DNA of 64,000 nucleotides, from positions 1,984,001 to 2,048,000 of the forward strand of contig NZ_CP029008.1 in NCBI RefSeq assembly GCF_024585165.1, read 5' to 3'. The DNA comes from Bradyrhizobium sp. WBOS07. GTDB taxonomy: Bacteria; Pseudomonadota; Alphaproteobacteria; Rhizobiales; Xanthobacteraceae. Position 1 is the stretch's first letter, and each line of letters opens with the position of its first letter. A program made the translations under genes and the position numbers. This document shows positions 25,580 to 34,400 of the stretch, one piece after another. Under the pieces are notes generated by a model. The model had not been told where the DNA came from and made no database searches. It was given only the letters and a program-made list of their open reading frames with translations.

Positions 25580-27202
25580 TCAGTTGTCCTCGCCGCTCGA
25601 TCCTTCGCGCAGGTCCGGCTTGAGCACGTCGTCCGGCAAGGCGTGTGCGACCGGCTGCGCCGTGACCGCGATCTCCGGGCCGACCTCGCGGCCGCGGGCG
25701 CGGATCAGGCGTTCATAGGCGGAGACCAGGGTGACGTAGGGGCTGACCCAGATCCAGCCGTCGCGTGTGAACACCTGCACGTCGAAATGCAGATGCAGCG
25801 ACGTTCCGGCGGGACGGTCGAGATAATTGGAGATCACGCCGATTTTCTCGCCCTCGGTGACGCTACGGCCGTTGAGCACGCCGTCGGCGTTCATCGCGTT
25901 CGGGTTCATGTGCATGTAGCGGAAGCGGATGTGCTCGGTCCGGCTGTTGACCTGGAGCGTCACGGCCTGGTCCTTGGCTGCGCGGATCACGATCGCGTCA
26001 CGCACGGCTACGACCGCGTGCTGCTTGGGATCGCAGGGCTCGCGGCGCTCGCCGGCGGGCGGGCAGTCAGCGGCACGGATGTCCTCGCCCTGGTGGCCGT
26101 AGCCTCCGCCGCATTGCCACACCTCGAAACTGCGCGACTCGCAGAAATTGTCGCGCCAGTAATAGGCGGTCGGTCCCTCGCTCTTCTCGCGCTTGCCGTA
26201 GGATTGCGAGCGCACGAAGGCGGGAGCCTTCTCGAGAGGAAAGCGGATCTGGGCATAGGCCATCACGTCGGGATGGCCGCCCTGCTTGCGGTAACCGGTG
26301 TTCGGGATGATGTCGCCGCTTGGCCTGTAGCTGAAGTCCGGGGAACGCGCCGCCGGGCGATCGACCACAATGGAGGCGATGTCCGTCAATGGCCGCGCAC
26401 GCTGGCCGCCGGCCACGCGCAAGGCCTTCAGGAAGCGCTCCGCGACGGGATAGGCCTCCTTGCAGGCGAGCCGCCGCGGCTTGGCGACGCTGTCGAGGCA
26501 CTGGATCGACACCACATAGGCGACGCCGAAACGGGTGAAGGCGTAGCGGACATAACCTTCGCGGATGAAACGTCGCAGATCCGGATAGAGCGTCGCGAGC
26601 GGCTTGACCTGCTCGCCCTTGCCCCCTGAGGGATCAGCGATGTCGTAGACGAGCGCCGAGCCCGTGATCTGCACTTCGACCGGCCGTGCGAACACACGGG
26701 CCGGCATGCCTTCGCCAGCGCCGGGCTCGAACGAGAAGGTCGCGCTGTAGCCGGCGGGGCCGGCATCGAACATGTCGACGGGATTGAAGTCGGCCTGGTA
26801 GCGCGAAAGTGCGAGCGTGGCGGGCGCGCCGCCGCGTTGCCCCTCGAGGTAGGCTGCAGCGTCGAACGGCAGCAGCACGGGCACCGGGCTGCGGGTGATG
26901 CCGATGAAGAAGCGCGAGGAGACCGCGTTGAGCTGCACCAGTGCGGGCGTCGCGCGCGGATCGTAGCGCGGCACGGAACGGCGAGGCGCGAAGACGAAAT
27001 CCTCCGCGACCCGGGGGCGGCTGTTGATTTCGGTGCGGAACTGGTCGAGCGCTGCGCGCCAGTCGACGCGCAGGGCCGTGAGCGAGGGGCTGCGGAATTC
27101 ATCCGCAGCGAGAGCAGAGGCGCTGAAGAGCGAAAGCGACGCCAGGAGTTGCGAGACGAAGCGGAAACCTTTCCCAACCACTGTCCCGCCCCCCGGCGCC
27201 AT
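25580..27202 (-). CDS. M23-family peptidoglycan metallopeptidase
   Basis: A 540-residue exported protein with a signal peptide (FVSQLLASLSLFSASALA). The C-terminal lysostaphin-type domain has zinc motifs GHQGEDI (HxxxD, near residue 370) and SLHLHFDVQ (near residue 470), plus RFRYMHMN. The long N-terminal half is not a recognised domain. It likely cleaves peptide cross-links or acts as a cell-wall scaffold. Convergent neighbours are absent; efp lies upstream-side (24 bp downstream in coordinates) on the same strand. Confidence 0.88.
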   Translation of the reverse strand: MAPGGGTVVGKGFRFVSQLLASLSLFSASALAADEFRSPSLTALRVDWRAALDQFRTEINSRPRVAEDFVFAPRRSVPRYDPRATPALVQLNAVSSRFFIGITRSPVPVLLPFDAAAYLEGQRGGAPATLALSRYQADFNPVDMFDAGPAGYSATFSFEPGAGEGMPARVFARPVEVQITGSALVYDIADPSGGKGEQVKPLATLYPDLRRFIREGYVRYAFTRFGVAYVVSIQCLDSVAKPRRLACKEAYPVAERFLKALRVAGGQRARPLTDIASIVVDRPAARSPDFSYRPSGDIIPNTGYRKQGGHPDVMAYAQIRFPLEKAPAFVRSQSYGKREKSEGPTAYYWRDNFCESRSFEVWQCGGGYGHQGEDIRAADCPPAGERREPCDPKQHAVVAVRDAIVIRAAKDQAVTLQVNSRTEHIRFRYMHMNPNAMNADGVLNGRSVTEGEKIGVISNYLDRPAGTSLHLHFDVQVFTRDGWIWVSPYVTLVSAYERLIRARGREVGPEIAVTAQPVAHALPDDVLKPDLREGSSGEDN

Positions 27203-27226
27203 CTGTTGCGACCGCTCTGGTCCCCG

Positions 27227-27793
27227 TCAGTCCTTGGCGCGCTCGGAATAAGAGCCGTCTTCGGTCATCACCACGATGCGGGTGCCGACCGAGATGTGCG
27301 GCGGCACGGTGGTACGCACGCCATTGGAGAGCACCGCGGGCTTGTAGGACGACGATGCGGTCTGGCCCTTGGTCACCGGCTCGGTCTCGACCACTTCCAG
27401 CGTCACGCGCTGCGGCAGCGCGATCGAGACCGGGTTGGTGTCGTGCATGGACAGCTTGACGGTCATGTCCGGCTGAAGATACGCGGCCGCGTCGCCGACG
27501 ACGTCCTTGGAAACTTGGACCTGGTCGTAGGTTTCCGGGTTCATGAAGTGGTAGCCGTCGCCATCTTCATACAGGAACGTGTAATTGCGCTCTTCGATGG
27601 TGGCCTTTTCGACCTGGTCGGTGGTCTTGTAGCGCTCGGAGATCTTTACCCCGTCCGAGATTCGGCGCATTTCGATCTGGCTGACCGGGGTGCCCTTGCC
27701 CGGATGGATGTTCTCGGCGCTGACGACGACATAAAGCTTGCCGTCTTGCTCGATCACGTTGCCCTTGCGAATAGAACTGGCGATGACTCTCAA
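27227..27793 (-). CDS. efp: Elongation factor P
   Basis: A 188-residue translation factor that rescues ribosomes stalled at polyproline. All three OB-like domains are present, and the domain I loop [10 protein letters not shown] has Lys at about position 34, the residue modified by beta-lysylation. The start is a TTG ([14 protein letters not shown]) with AGGAAA upstream, since no ATG or GTG fits the conserved N-terminus. The divergent neighbours epmA and epmB encode the matching modification enzymes. Confidence 0.96.
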   Translation of the reverse strand: MRVIASSIRKGNVIEQDGKLYVVVSAENIHPGKGTPVSQIEMRRISDGVKISERYKTTDQVEKATIEERNYTFLYEDGDGYHFMNPETYDQVQVSKDVVGDAAAYLQPDMTVKLSMHDTNPVSIALPQRVTLEVVETEPVTKGQTASSSYKPAVLSNGVRTTVPPHISVGTRIVVMTEDGSYSERAKD

Positions 27794-27955
27794 AGTGATA
27801 TTTCCTGCTTGCTTGGCCCGGCACCGGCCAGGACGTGGTCAAATCGATGGGGGACTTGGGGCCTCAAATCGGACCTCGGCGCCCGTTTCGGGCCGCAACA
27901 TACTGATTTTGCCGTTAGATGCCAGCGTTTTGCTCGCGCCTGGGGCGGTCGGTTA

Positions 27956-29020
27956 ATGACTGGGGACAAGCCGATCTCACCGTTCTGGTCGCCTGACCGG
28001 CACGTCGACCGGCGGCCCTTCCTCAGGGCAAGGGGGGCCATTACCAGCGCAATACGGGGCTTTTTCGCCGAGCAGGGCTTCGTTGAGGTCGAAACTTCCG
28101 TTCTCCAGGTCTCCCCGGGCAATGAGACCCATCTGCACGCCCCCCGGACCGAGCTGATGCGGCCGGACGGCAGCCGCGCCAGGCGTTACCTGCGGACATC
28201 GCCCGAGTTCGCCTGCAAGAAGCTGCTGGCGGCGGGCGAGACGCGGATCTTCGAGCTCGCCCGCGTGTTCCGCGACCGCGAGCGCGGCGACCTGCATCTG
28301 CCCGAATTCACCATGCTGGAATGGTATCGGGCAGGCGCCTCCTATGACGCCATCATGGCCGACACCGTGGTCGTCATCGCCCGGGCCGCGCAGTCGACCG
28401 GGATCGGGACTTTCTCATTCCGCGGCCGGACCGCCGATCCCTTCGCCGAGCCGGAACTTCTGACGGTCGCGGGCGCTTTCGAGCGGTTCGCCGGCATCGA
28501 CCTCTTGTCGACAATCTCGGGCAGCGAGGGTAACCGTGCCACGCTCGCCTCGGCGGCCGACGGAAAGGTTCGGATAGCTGAGGACGACACCTGGTCCGAC
28601 ATCTTCAGCAAGGTCCTGGTCGAGCATGTCGAGCCGCATCTGGGGCAGGGGCGTTTGACCATCTTGTTCGAATACCCATCTCCAGAGGCGGCGCTGGCGC
28701 GCGTCAAGGCGAACGATCCCAGGGTGGCCGAGCGCTTCGAGGTCTATGCGTGCGGCGTCGAGCTCGCCAACGGATTTGGGGAACTGACCGACGCCGAGGA
28801 GCAGCGCAAGCGCTTCACGGAATCGATGACGGAGAAGCAGCGCCGCTACGGCGAAGCCTATCCGCTGGATGAGGACTTTCTGGCCGCAGTTGCGGCAATG
28901 CCGGAGGCGAGCGGCGTTGCGCTCGGCTTCGACCGGCTGGTGATGCTGGCGAGCGGCGCATCGCGAATTGACCAGGTGGTGTGGACACCGCCAGCAAATG
29001 AAACGTCTAGTGAGACATGA
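27956..29020 (+). CDS. epmA: EF-P beta-lysine ligase (EpmA/PoxA/GenX)
   Basis: A 354-residue class II lysyl-tRNA-synthetase paralogue lacking the anticodon-binding domain. It attaches (R)-beta-lysine to the conserved Lys of EF-P. Class II motif 2 is FRDRERGDLHLPEFTMLEW (residues about 98-116) and motif 3 is GVALGFDRLVML near residue 320. It is divergent from efp, and its stop overlaps the epmB start (ATGA). Start ATG at 27956. Confidence 0.96.
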   Translation: MTGDKPISPFWSPDRHVDRRPFLRARGAITSAIRGFFAEQGFVEVETSVLQVSPGNETHLHAPRTELMRPDGSRARRYLRTSPEFACKKLLAAGETRIFELARVFRDRERGDLHLPEFTMLEWYRAGASYDAIMADTVVVIARAAQSTGIGTFSFRGRTADPFAEPELLTVAGAFERFAGIDLLSTISGSEGNRATLASAADGKVRIAEDDTWSDIFSKVLVEHVEPHLGQGRLTILFEYPSPEAALARVKANDPRVAERFEVYACGVELANGFGELTDAEEQRKRFTESMTEKQRRYGEAYPLDEDFLAAVAAMPEASGVALGFDRLVMLASGASRIDQVVWTPPANETSSET

Positions 29021-30111
29021 CGAAGGCCAATCTTGCACGTACCTTGCGTGAGCCGGCCGAGCTTGTGGCCGAGCATCTTGCTCCGGCGGCAGCGCTGCCC
29101 GCGCTCGAGCGCGTGGCCGCGCGCTATGCGGTCGCGATCACGCCGGCGCTGATCGAGCTGATCGACCCGTCAGATCCCGACGATCCCATCGCCCGTCAGT
29201 TCGTGCCGACCGCTGCGGAGCTGGAGATGCAGCCGGGCGAGAATGCCGATCCGATCGGCGATCATCCGCACTCGCCAGTATCAGGGATCGTGCATCGCTA
29301 TCCCGATCGCGTCTTGTTCAAGCTCGTTCACGTCTGCGCGGTCTATTGCCGCTTCTGCTTCCGCCGCGAGATGGTGGGACCGGGCAAGGAGAGCGCGCTG
29401 TCGGACGATGCCTATCGCGCGGCGATCGACTACATCCGATCGCATCGCGAGATCTGGGAGGTGATCCTGACCGGCGGCGATCCGCTGATGCTGTCGCCGC
29501 GGCGGATGAGCGTGATCATGGCCGACCTCGCGGCGATCGAGCACGTCAAGATCATTCGTCTTCATACCCGTGTTCCGGTGGCCGAACCCGGGCGCATCAG
29601 CGAGGAGATGGTTGCGGCGCTCAAGGTCGAGGGCGCGACCACGTGGGTGGCCGTGCATGCCAATCATGCGCGCGAATTGACGGGGCCGGCGCGCGCCGCC
29701 TGCGCGCGGCTCGTCGATGCCGGCATTCCGCTGGTGAGTCAGTCCGTGCTCTTGCGCGGGGTCAATGACAACATTGCGGCCCTGTCGGATTTGATGCGAG
29801 CTTTCGTCGAATGCCGGATCAAGCCCTATTATCTGCATCACGGCGATCTCGCGCCGGGCACGGCGCATCTGCGGACGACGCTGGCGGAGGGGCAGGACTT
29901 GATGCGGCAGTTGCGCGGTCGGGTGTCAGGACTGTGTCAGCCGGACTATGTCATCGACATTCCCGGCGGCGCCGGCAAATCGCCGGTGGGGCCCAGCTAT
30001 GTGCTGGCGCAGCAAAATACCGCAACCGATGCACGTGAAGCGGAGACGAAAACGAGCTATCGTATCGTCGACTATTGCGGCGACGTTCATCTCTATCCGC
30101 CTGAGACCTGA
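29017..30111 (+). CDS. epmB: EF-P lysine 2,3-aminomutase (EpmB)
   Basis: A 364-residue radical-SAM, PLP-dependent aminomutase that makes (R)-beta-lysine for EpmA. The [4Fe-4S]-ligating motif is CAVYCRFC near residue 108; ILTGGDPLML and the PLP-lysine region near the C-terminus (GAGKSPVGP) are typical. It is translationally coupled to epmA by ATGA overlap. Length matches the short EpmB form rather than catabolic lysine aminomutases. No epmC hydroxylase is present in the window. Confidence 0.96.
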   Translation: MTKANLARTLREPAELVAEHLAPAAALPALERVAARYAVAITPALIELIDPSDPDDPIARQFVPTAAELEMQPGENADPIGDHPHSPVSGIVHRYPDRVLFKLVHVCAVYCRFCFRREMVGPGKESALSDDAYRAAIDYIRSHREIWEVILTGGDPLMLSPRRMSVIMADLAAIEHVKIIRLHTRVPVAEPGRISEEMVAALKVEGATTWVAVHANHARELTGPARAACARLVDAGIPLVSQSVLLRGVNDNIAALSDLMRAFVECRIKPYYLHHGDLAPGTAHLRTTLAEGQDLMRQLRGRVSGLCQPDYVIDIPGGAGKSPVGPSYVLAQQNTATDAREAETKTSYRIVDYCGDVHLYPPET

Positions 30112-30148
30112 GCGGTGGGATGCGCGGCTTGAGAATGGAGGATCGGAC

Positions 30149-30397
30149 ATGAAGAAGATCATGCTGGCAGCATCGCTCGTGGTCTTGCTCGGCGGTGCGG
30201 CGATCGCGCAGACCGGCGCCAAGGGCTCGACGTCGAGCGGCGCGAACTCCGGCTCGGTGCCGCCGGCTCCCGTGGGCCATCGCCAGCCGCGCGCCGCGGA
30301 CGTGCCGAGCAAGACTGTGAGCGACCCGAACGATCCACTCAGCAAGGAAAATCAGGCGCTCGACAAGAAGATCAAGAGCATCTGCCGCGGCTGCTGA
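30149..30397 (+). CDS. Small exported protein, 82 residues
   Basis: It has a signal peptide (MKKIMLAASLVVLLGGAAIA), a Ser/Gly/Pro-rich linker, and a charged C-terminus ending KSICRGC. GGAGGATCGG precedes the ATG, 37 bp after epmB. Two terminal cysteines could form a disulphide. No known family; function not assignable. Confidence 0.78.
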   Translation: MKKIMLAASLVVLLGGAAIAQTGAKGSTSSGANSGSVPPAPVGHRQPRAADVPSKTVSDPNDPLSKENQALDKKIKSICRGC

Positions 30398-30453
30398 TCG
30401 CTTCCACCTCTCCCCGCTGGGGAGAGGTGATAAGCGCCGATCTCGCTCGCGTC

Positions 30454-31539
30454 CTATGCCGACCGCTCGTGCAATCCGGCGCCACGGGTGTTGCGGCGGA
30501 CCTCGACCGCGTCGGCGAGCTGCTCGAGCACGGTTGCCGTGGTCGGCCAGTCGATGCAGCCGTCGGTGATGCTCTGGCCGTAGACGAGCGGCTTGCCCGG
30601 CACCACGTCCTGGCGGCCGGCGACGAGATTGCTCTCGATCATCACACCCATGATGCGGTGCTCCCCGCTGGCGATCTGGCCGGCGATGTCCGCCATCACC
30701 AGCGGCTGGTTCTCCGGCTTCTTGCTCGAATTGGCGTGGCTCGCATCGACCATCACCAGCGGCGCGACACCCGATCTGGTCAACTCGTTGCAAGCCGCCG
30801 CAACGCTCGCCGCGTCGTAGTTCGGATGGCTGCCGCCACGCAGGATGATGTGGCAGTCCTCATTGCCGGCGGTCGAGGCGATCGCCGAGCGGCCGAGCTT
30901 GGTGACGGCCATGAAATGATGCGGATGCGATGCCGATTTCACTGCATCTGCCGCGATCCGCACATTGCCGTCGGTGCCGTTCTTGAACCCGACCGGACAC
31001 GACAGACCGGACGCCAGCTCGCGGTGGATCTGGCTCTCGGTCGTGCGCGCGCCGATCGCGGCCCAGGACACGAGGTCGGCGATGTATTGCGGCGTCGTCA
31101 TGTCGAGAAATTCGGTGCCGGCGGGCAGGCCGAGATTGTTCACGGCCGACAGCACGTTGCGCGCCAGCCGCAGGCCCTTGTTGATGTCGAAGCTGCCGTC
31201 GAGCTCGGGATCGTTGATCAGGCCCTTCCAGCCGACCGTGGTGCGCGGCTTCTCGAAATAGACCCGCATCACGATCTCGAGCTGATCGGCGAGGTCCTCG
31301 CGCATCTTGGCGAGACGCTCGGCGTAGTCGAGCGCGGCCCTGGGATCATGCACCGAGCAGGGGCCGACGACGACCAGCAGACGGTCGTCCTGGCCGTTCA
31401 GGATGGCATGGATGGCGTTGCGCGCGGCCATGACCACGCGAGTGGCGGTGAGCGTGCGCGGGACCTCGCGCATCACCTCGTCCGGGGTGCTCAGTTCTTT
31501 CAGTTCGCGGATGCGAAGATCGTCGGTCGTGCTCAGCAC
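30454..31539 (-). CDS. aroG: 3-deoxy-7-phosphoheptulonate (DAHP) synthase, class I
   Basis: A 361-residue AroG-type enzyme condensing phosphoenolpyruvate and erythrose-4-phosphate, the first step of aromatic amino-acid synthesis. Motifs include LLVVVGPCSVHDP, RVYFEKPRTTVGWKGL, IGARTTESQIHRE and VMVDASHANSSK (metal and substrate residues). The start is a GTG at 31539, placed six bases after AGGAG; translation begins ML-STTDDLRIREL. Expression is predicted to be controlled by a leader-peptide attenuator immediately upstream. Confidence 0.95.
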   Translation of the reverse strand: MLSTTDDLRIRELKELSTPDEVMREVPRTLTATRVVMAARNAIHAILNGQDDRLLVVVGPCSVHDPRAALDYAERLAKMREDLADQLEIVMRVYFEKPRTTVGWKGLINDPELDGSFDINKGLRLARNVLSAVNNLGLPAGTEFLDMTTPQYIADLVSWAAIGARTTESQIHRELASGLSCPVGFKNGTDGNVRIAADAVKSASHPHHFMAVTKLGRSAIASTAGNEDCHIILRGGSHPNYDAASVAAACNELTRSGVAPLVMVDASHANSSKKPENQPLVMADIAGQIASGEHRIMGVMIESNLVAGRQDVVPGKPLVYGQSITDGCIDWPTTATVLEQLADAVEVRRNTRGAGLHERSA

Positions 31540-31573
31540 GGCAGGCTCCTGTTTGTTTCGAACCTGCCGGCCA

Positions 31574-31600
31574 ATAAAAAAGCCGCCAGGTCTGGCGGCT
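31574..31600 (-). terminator. Attenuator terminator upstream of aroG
   Basis: On the minus strand AGCCGCCAG-AC-CTGGCGGCT is followed directly by TTTTTTATT, a strong intrinsic terminator 35 bp before the aroG GTG. Its 5' arm can pair instead with GCTGGCGGC in the leader coding region (31647-31655), giving the antiterminator. Confidence 0.9.
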
Positions 31601-31624
31601 TGTTCGGACGTTTGCTGCAATATT

Positions 31625-31705
31625 TCAGATTGAGCGCGATCCTCCTGCCGCCAGCGAGCTGTCGTAGCTAAAGTACCAAAAATAGCTGGTGGCGACGGTG
31701 ATCAT
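31625..31705 (-). CDS. aroG leader peptide, aromatic-rich, 26 residues
   Basis: An ATG at 31705 opens a 26-codon frame with a Y-F-W-Y-F-S-Y block (codons 8-14), then DSSLAAGGSRSI and TGA. Sequence VATS just before the block (GTCGCCACCAGC) can pair with GCTGGCGGC downstream, so a ribosome stalled on the aromatic codons would free the antiterminator. This is the classical attenuation architecture, with Phe, Tyr and Trp codons together. A strong ribosome-binding site is not visible. Confidence 0.85.
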   Translation of the reverse strand: MITVATSYFWYFSYDSSLAAGGSRSI

Positions 31706-31773
31706 GGCAGGCCATATAGCGCGCCGTTCGAGGGTTGTCACCCCCCAATCGGCGCAGCAGGCGACGAGGCGCG

Positions 31774-32352
31774 TCAGGTGTTGCTCTTGCGCGCCGCCAG
31801 CGCCATGCCGATCAGGCTGGCGCCGCCGAACAGCAGGTTGATACCGACGAGGATGCCGATGGCCCATTCCGCGGAGCTCGGCAACCCCGTGATCACCATG
31901 AACGAGATCGCGATGTCGACGAGGCCCGAGATCAGCAGCCACGACCAGCGGCTGCTCAGGTCGCGGCGGTGCTCCAGCGCGTACATGATGGTCGCAACCC
32001 CCTCGGCGAGGAAGTAGGCGCCAAGCACGATGGTCAGCGTCAGCACGGCCTGGACCGGCCGGGCCAGCAACAGGATGCCGGTGAGCACGGCGAGCGCAGC
32101 CGAGATCAGCGACCACCAGAAGCCCGGCGTGTTGCGCGCCCAATAGGTCACGATCAGCCCGCCGATGCCGCTGATCAGGAACATCCAGCCGAGGAAGATC
32201 GCGATCGCAAGGCTTGCGAGCGGCGGCAGGATCAGCGCCGCGACGCCGAGAACGGCGAGCAGGATGCCTTCGAACAGGAACGCCTTCCAATGCGTCTTGA
32301 CGGTCTGGTTCATCGCGGATTGAAGCCGTGAATAATCCTCGGGCGATGTCAT
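31774..32352 (-). CDS. HdeD-family membrane protein
   Basis: A 192-residue inner-membrane protein with six hydrophobic helices and the HdeD/DUF308 pattern (LLAVLGVAALILPPLASLAI, GWMFLISGIGGLI). Members contribute to acid tolerance in enterics, but the role here is unknown. The ATG at 32352 has GGAG upstream; an extra N-terminal stretch is not conserved-looking. The aroG leader peptide begins 68 bp past its stop. Confidence 0.88.
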   Translation of the reverse strand: MTSPEDYSRLQSAMNQTVKTHWKAFLFEGILLAVLGVAALILPPLASLAIAIFLGWMFLISGIGGLIVTYWARNTPGFWWSLISAALAVLTGILLLARPVQAVLTLTIVLGAYFLAEGVATIMYALEHRRDLSSRWSWLLISGLVDIAISFMVITGLPSSAEWAIGILVGINLLFGGASLIGMALAARKSNT

Positions 32353-32421
32353 CGGCAGGCTCCAGATCGAAAGGTCAACGCTCAATCTAGTACGCGCGGG
32401 GCGTGCGCGCCATGCGGTGGA

Positions 32422-33462
32422 TCAACCGCTGCCGGACGCCGACGAAAAACCTTCCGCGCTGGTACGGATGCGGTTGCGGCCGAGAATGTAGATCGCGGTG
32501 GTGACAACCAGAAGCGCAAGGCCGAGCAGGATCGAGACGAAGCCGATCGGGATCAGGGCCAGCGTCAGGTTGCGCTCGGGATTGATCAGCCAGTGATGGA
32601 TCGAGGTCAGCACGAAGGCGAGGCCGAGAAAGCCGACGCCGCCGCCGGCGAGCAGCAGCGCCCACATCCGGCGGAGCTGGCTGAGCCGCTCCCGCGCAAT
32701 ATCGGTCCGGGGGGCGTGGTGGCGGGCGACGCGCCGGACCAGGCGGATTGCGAAGGCGATCGAGCCGAAGCCGACCAGCAGGCTGGCCGCGCCCAGCCAC
32801 ATCCGCAGCGTCGGATCGAGATCGGGCATCCTTTGCAGTGTCAGCAGCGGGAAGTCGAACGCCGAATGCAGCGCGAGCGGGCCGGCGAGCATCAGGAGGC
32901 GGCTGGACAGGCGCGCCCAGTCGCGATGGTGGCGGTTCGCGCCCAGCGCCGTGCCGGCGCGCGCGATCGTCAGGTAGGCGCCCGCGATGATGCCGAGCGC
33001 GCCGTGAAACGGCACGGTCAGCACGCTGCGCAAGGCGGCCAGCGAGCGCCACATGTCGGCGTGCTGGACCAGATAGGCCAGGTTCTCGTAAGCAGCGAAG
33101 CCGAGGCCGACCGCAGCGCCATAGACCACGGTGTCCATCGGGTTGGCAAAAGTCCGCCGCTTGGTCGAGGAGATCAGAACGATGGCGATCACCTTGACGG
33201 CTTCCTCAGGCAGCGCGACGCCGAAGATCGAATGCATGGCCAGCGCCGCCCAGGGGTCGTCGGGTGCGGCGACCATCTTGGCGAAGGGGGCCCGGGCAAG
33301 GCCAAGCAACGAGATGCTGGCCGCGCCCAACAGGAACGCGGTCCAGACCTGAGCGGGCGGGCCGGGTCGCTCCTCAGCGGCGATGACAAGCCACAGCATC
33401 AGCAGCGCCGGGGCGATGGCCGCAGTTCCGATGACGGTGGGCAACGCTTCGATCAGGTACAT
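32422..33462 (-). CDS. PrsW-family intramembrane metalloprotease
   Basis: A 346-residue polytopic protein with about 9 membrane segments and the conserved PrsW catalytic motifs: PEEAVK (Glu-Glu, residues 85-90), FAAYEN, FHGALG and HSAFD. PrsW cleaves anti-sigma factors in Bacillus; substrates in Rhizobiales are unknown. The ATG at 33462 is used. It likely acts in the inner membrane. Confidence 0.88.
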   Translation of the reverse strand: MYLIEALPTVIGTAAIAPALLMLWLVIAAEERPGPPAQVWTAFLLGAASISLLGLARAPFAKMVAAPDDPWAALAMHSIFGVALPEEAVKVIAIVLISSTKRRTFANPMDTVVYGAAVGLGFAAYENLAYLVQHADMWRSLAALRSVLTVPFHGALGIIAGAYLTIARAGTALGANRHHRDWARLSSRLLMLAGPLALHSAFDFPLLTLQRMPDLDPTLRMWLGAASLLVGFGSIAFAIRLVRRVARHHAPRTDIARERLSQLRRMWALLLAGGGVGFLGLAFVLTSIHHWLINPERNLTLALIPIGFVSILLGLALLVVTTAIYILGRNRIRTSAEGFSSASGSG

Positions 33463-33795
33463 CGGCGCCGAAAATAGGTTCCCTTGATCCGCTAATCTAC
33501 ATTGAGCGATGCGACCATGTGTCATGCGCTCGCGGTCGGCTCACTTAACGCACGGGACAGCTGCCGTTCATCTGCCGCCGCCTGCCGGACTGGAGAATGC
33601 AAGCGTAATCAATTGCATCCCAACACCTGTTCGTCAGCCATGGCAACGGCGATGTCTGACGGGATCGGAGCGCGTTGGCAAATCGGATCAAAGATATGCG
33701 CGGGTTTCTTTGAGTCGCCGGGCAGCTTGCTCCGGCTGTCGCGGTGGAGCGCCGAAACCACGCTGGTCGATAGATGGGACGGGCCGGCAGGCTCG
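33463..33795. other. Intergenic, no gene seen
   Basis: About 330 bp between the PrsW start and the small minus-strand gene. Long frames on both strands are chance open frames with arginine-rich composition and no ribosome-binding site. No repeat or hairpin with a T-run was found. Confidence 0.5.
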
Positions 33796-33948
33796 CTAGT
33801 TGCGGTTGGGGTCCCTGCGGGGCGGCGAGCCGGTCCGGTGCGACCGCGCCTGCTCCAGTTCCCAGAAGGCGCGTACGAGGCACGTGCCGAGGCAGAACAC
33901 GATGAGCATCAGCAGGAAGACTTGGTCGATGGCGGGGATGTGCATCAT
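33796..33948 (-). CDS. Small membrane protein, 50 residues
   Basis: Starts MMHIPAIDQVFLLMLIVFCL with one transmembrane helix (residues about 10-27), then a basic Pro/Arg-rich tail ending DPNRN. Protein-like hydrophobic-then-basic layout and two adjacent ATGs support it. The upstream region is AT-rich but lacks a clear Shine-Dalgarno. Unknown function. Confidence 0.5.
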   Translation of the reverse strand: MMHIPAIDQVFLLMLIVFCLGTCLVRAFWELEQARSHRTGSPPRRDPNRN

Positions 33949-34007
33949 GACGATTATAAAGCAGCGCCCATGCCATGCGTTCCCGCACCGGCCGGCGCTT
34001 TGGCCCG

Positions 34008-34280
34008 TTAGTGGGTGGTGAACGGCGGCGGCGCTTCGGGGGCGACGTCGAAAGCACCGAGATGGAACTCGCCGCCCGGGGATGTGTCGGGGTCACCCGG
34101 CTGCGCCAGCAACGTGAACGCGGCCTGCGGGTAGAGCTTCCAGATCTCGAGATCGCCGGCGGTGATGGTGAGCCAGCCGAACGTGTACATGTAGCGTCCG
34201 GGCTCGGTGACCCGGCCGACCCTGTCCCAAGTGATCTTATCAACGGTGATCTTATCAACCGTGGTCTTGTTGACTGCCAT
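34008..34280 (-). CDS. Hypothetical protein, 90 residues, with N-terminal triplicate repeat
   Basis: The N-terminus MAVNKTTVDKITVDKITWD comes from a 15-bp unit repeated three times (34231-34275). The rest (VTEPGRYMYTFGWLTITAGD, IWKLYPQAAFTLL) looks like a beta-rich conserved domain. GGGGGACC precedes the ATG. No known family; copy number of the repeat may vary between strains. Confidence 0.65.
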   Translation of the reverse strand: MAVNKTTVDKITVDKITWDRVGRVTEPGRYMYTFGWLTITAGDLEIWKLYPQAAFTLLAQPGDPDTSPGGEFHLGAFDVAPEAPPPFTTH

Positions 34281-34400
34281 CCGGTCCCCCGATCGCGAGT
34301 CCGCAAATGACGTCCGGCGTAAGGCACGGACCGTCGAAAGCTGATCCCGCAATGGGGCCGCGATAGGGCAGCGATGCGGAGGCGAGACGGCCGGTCCGCC

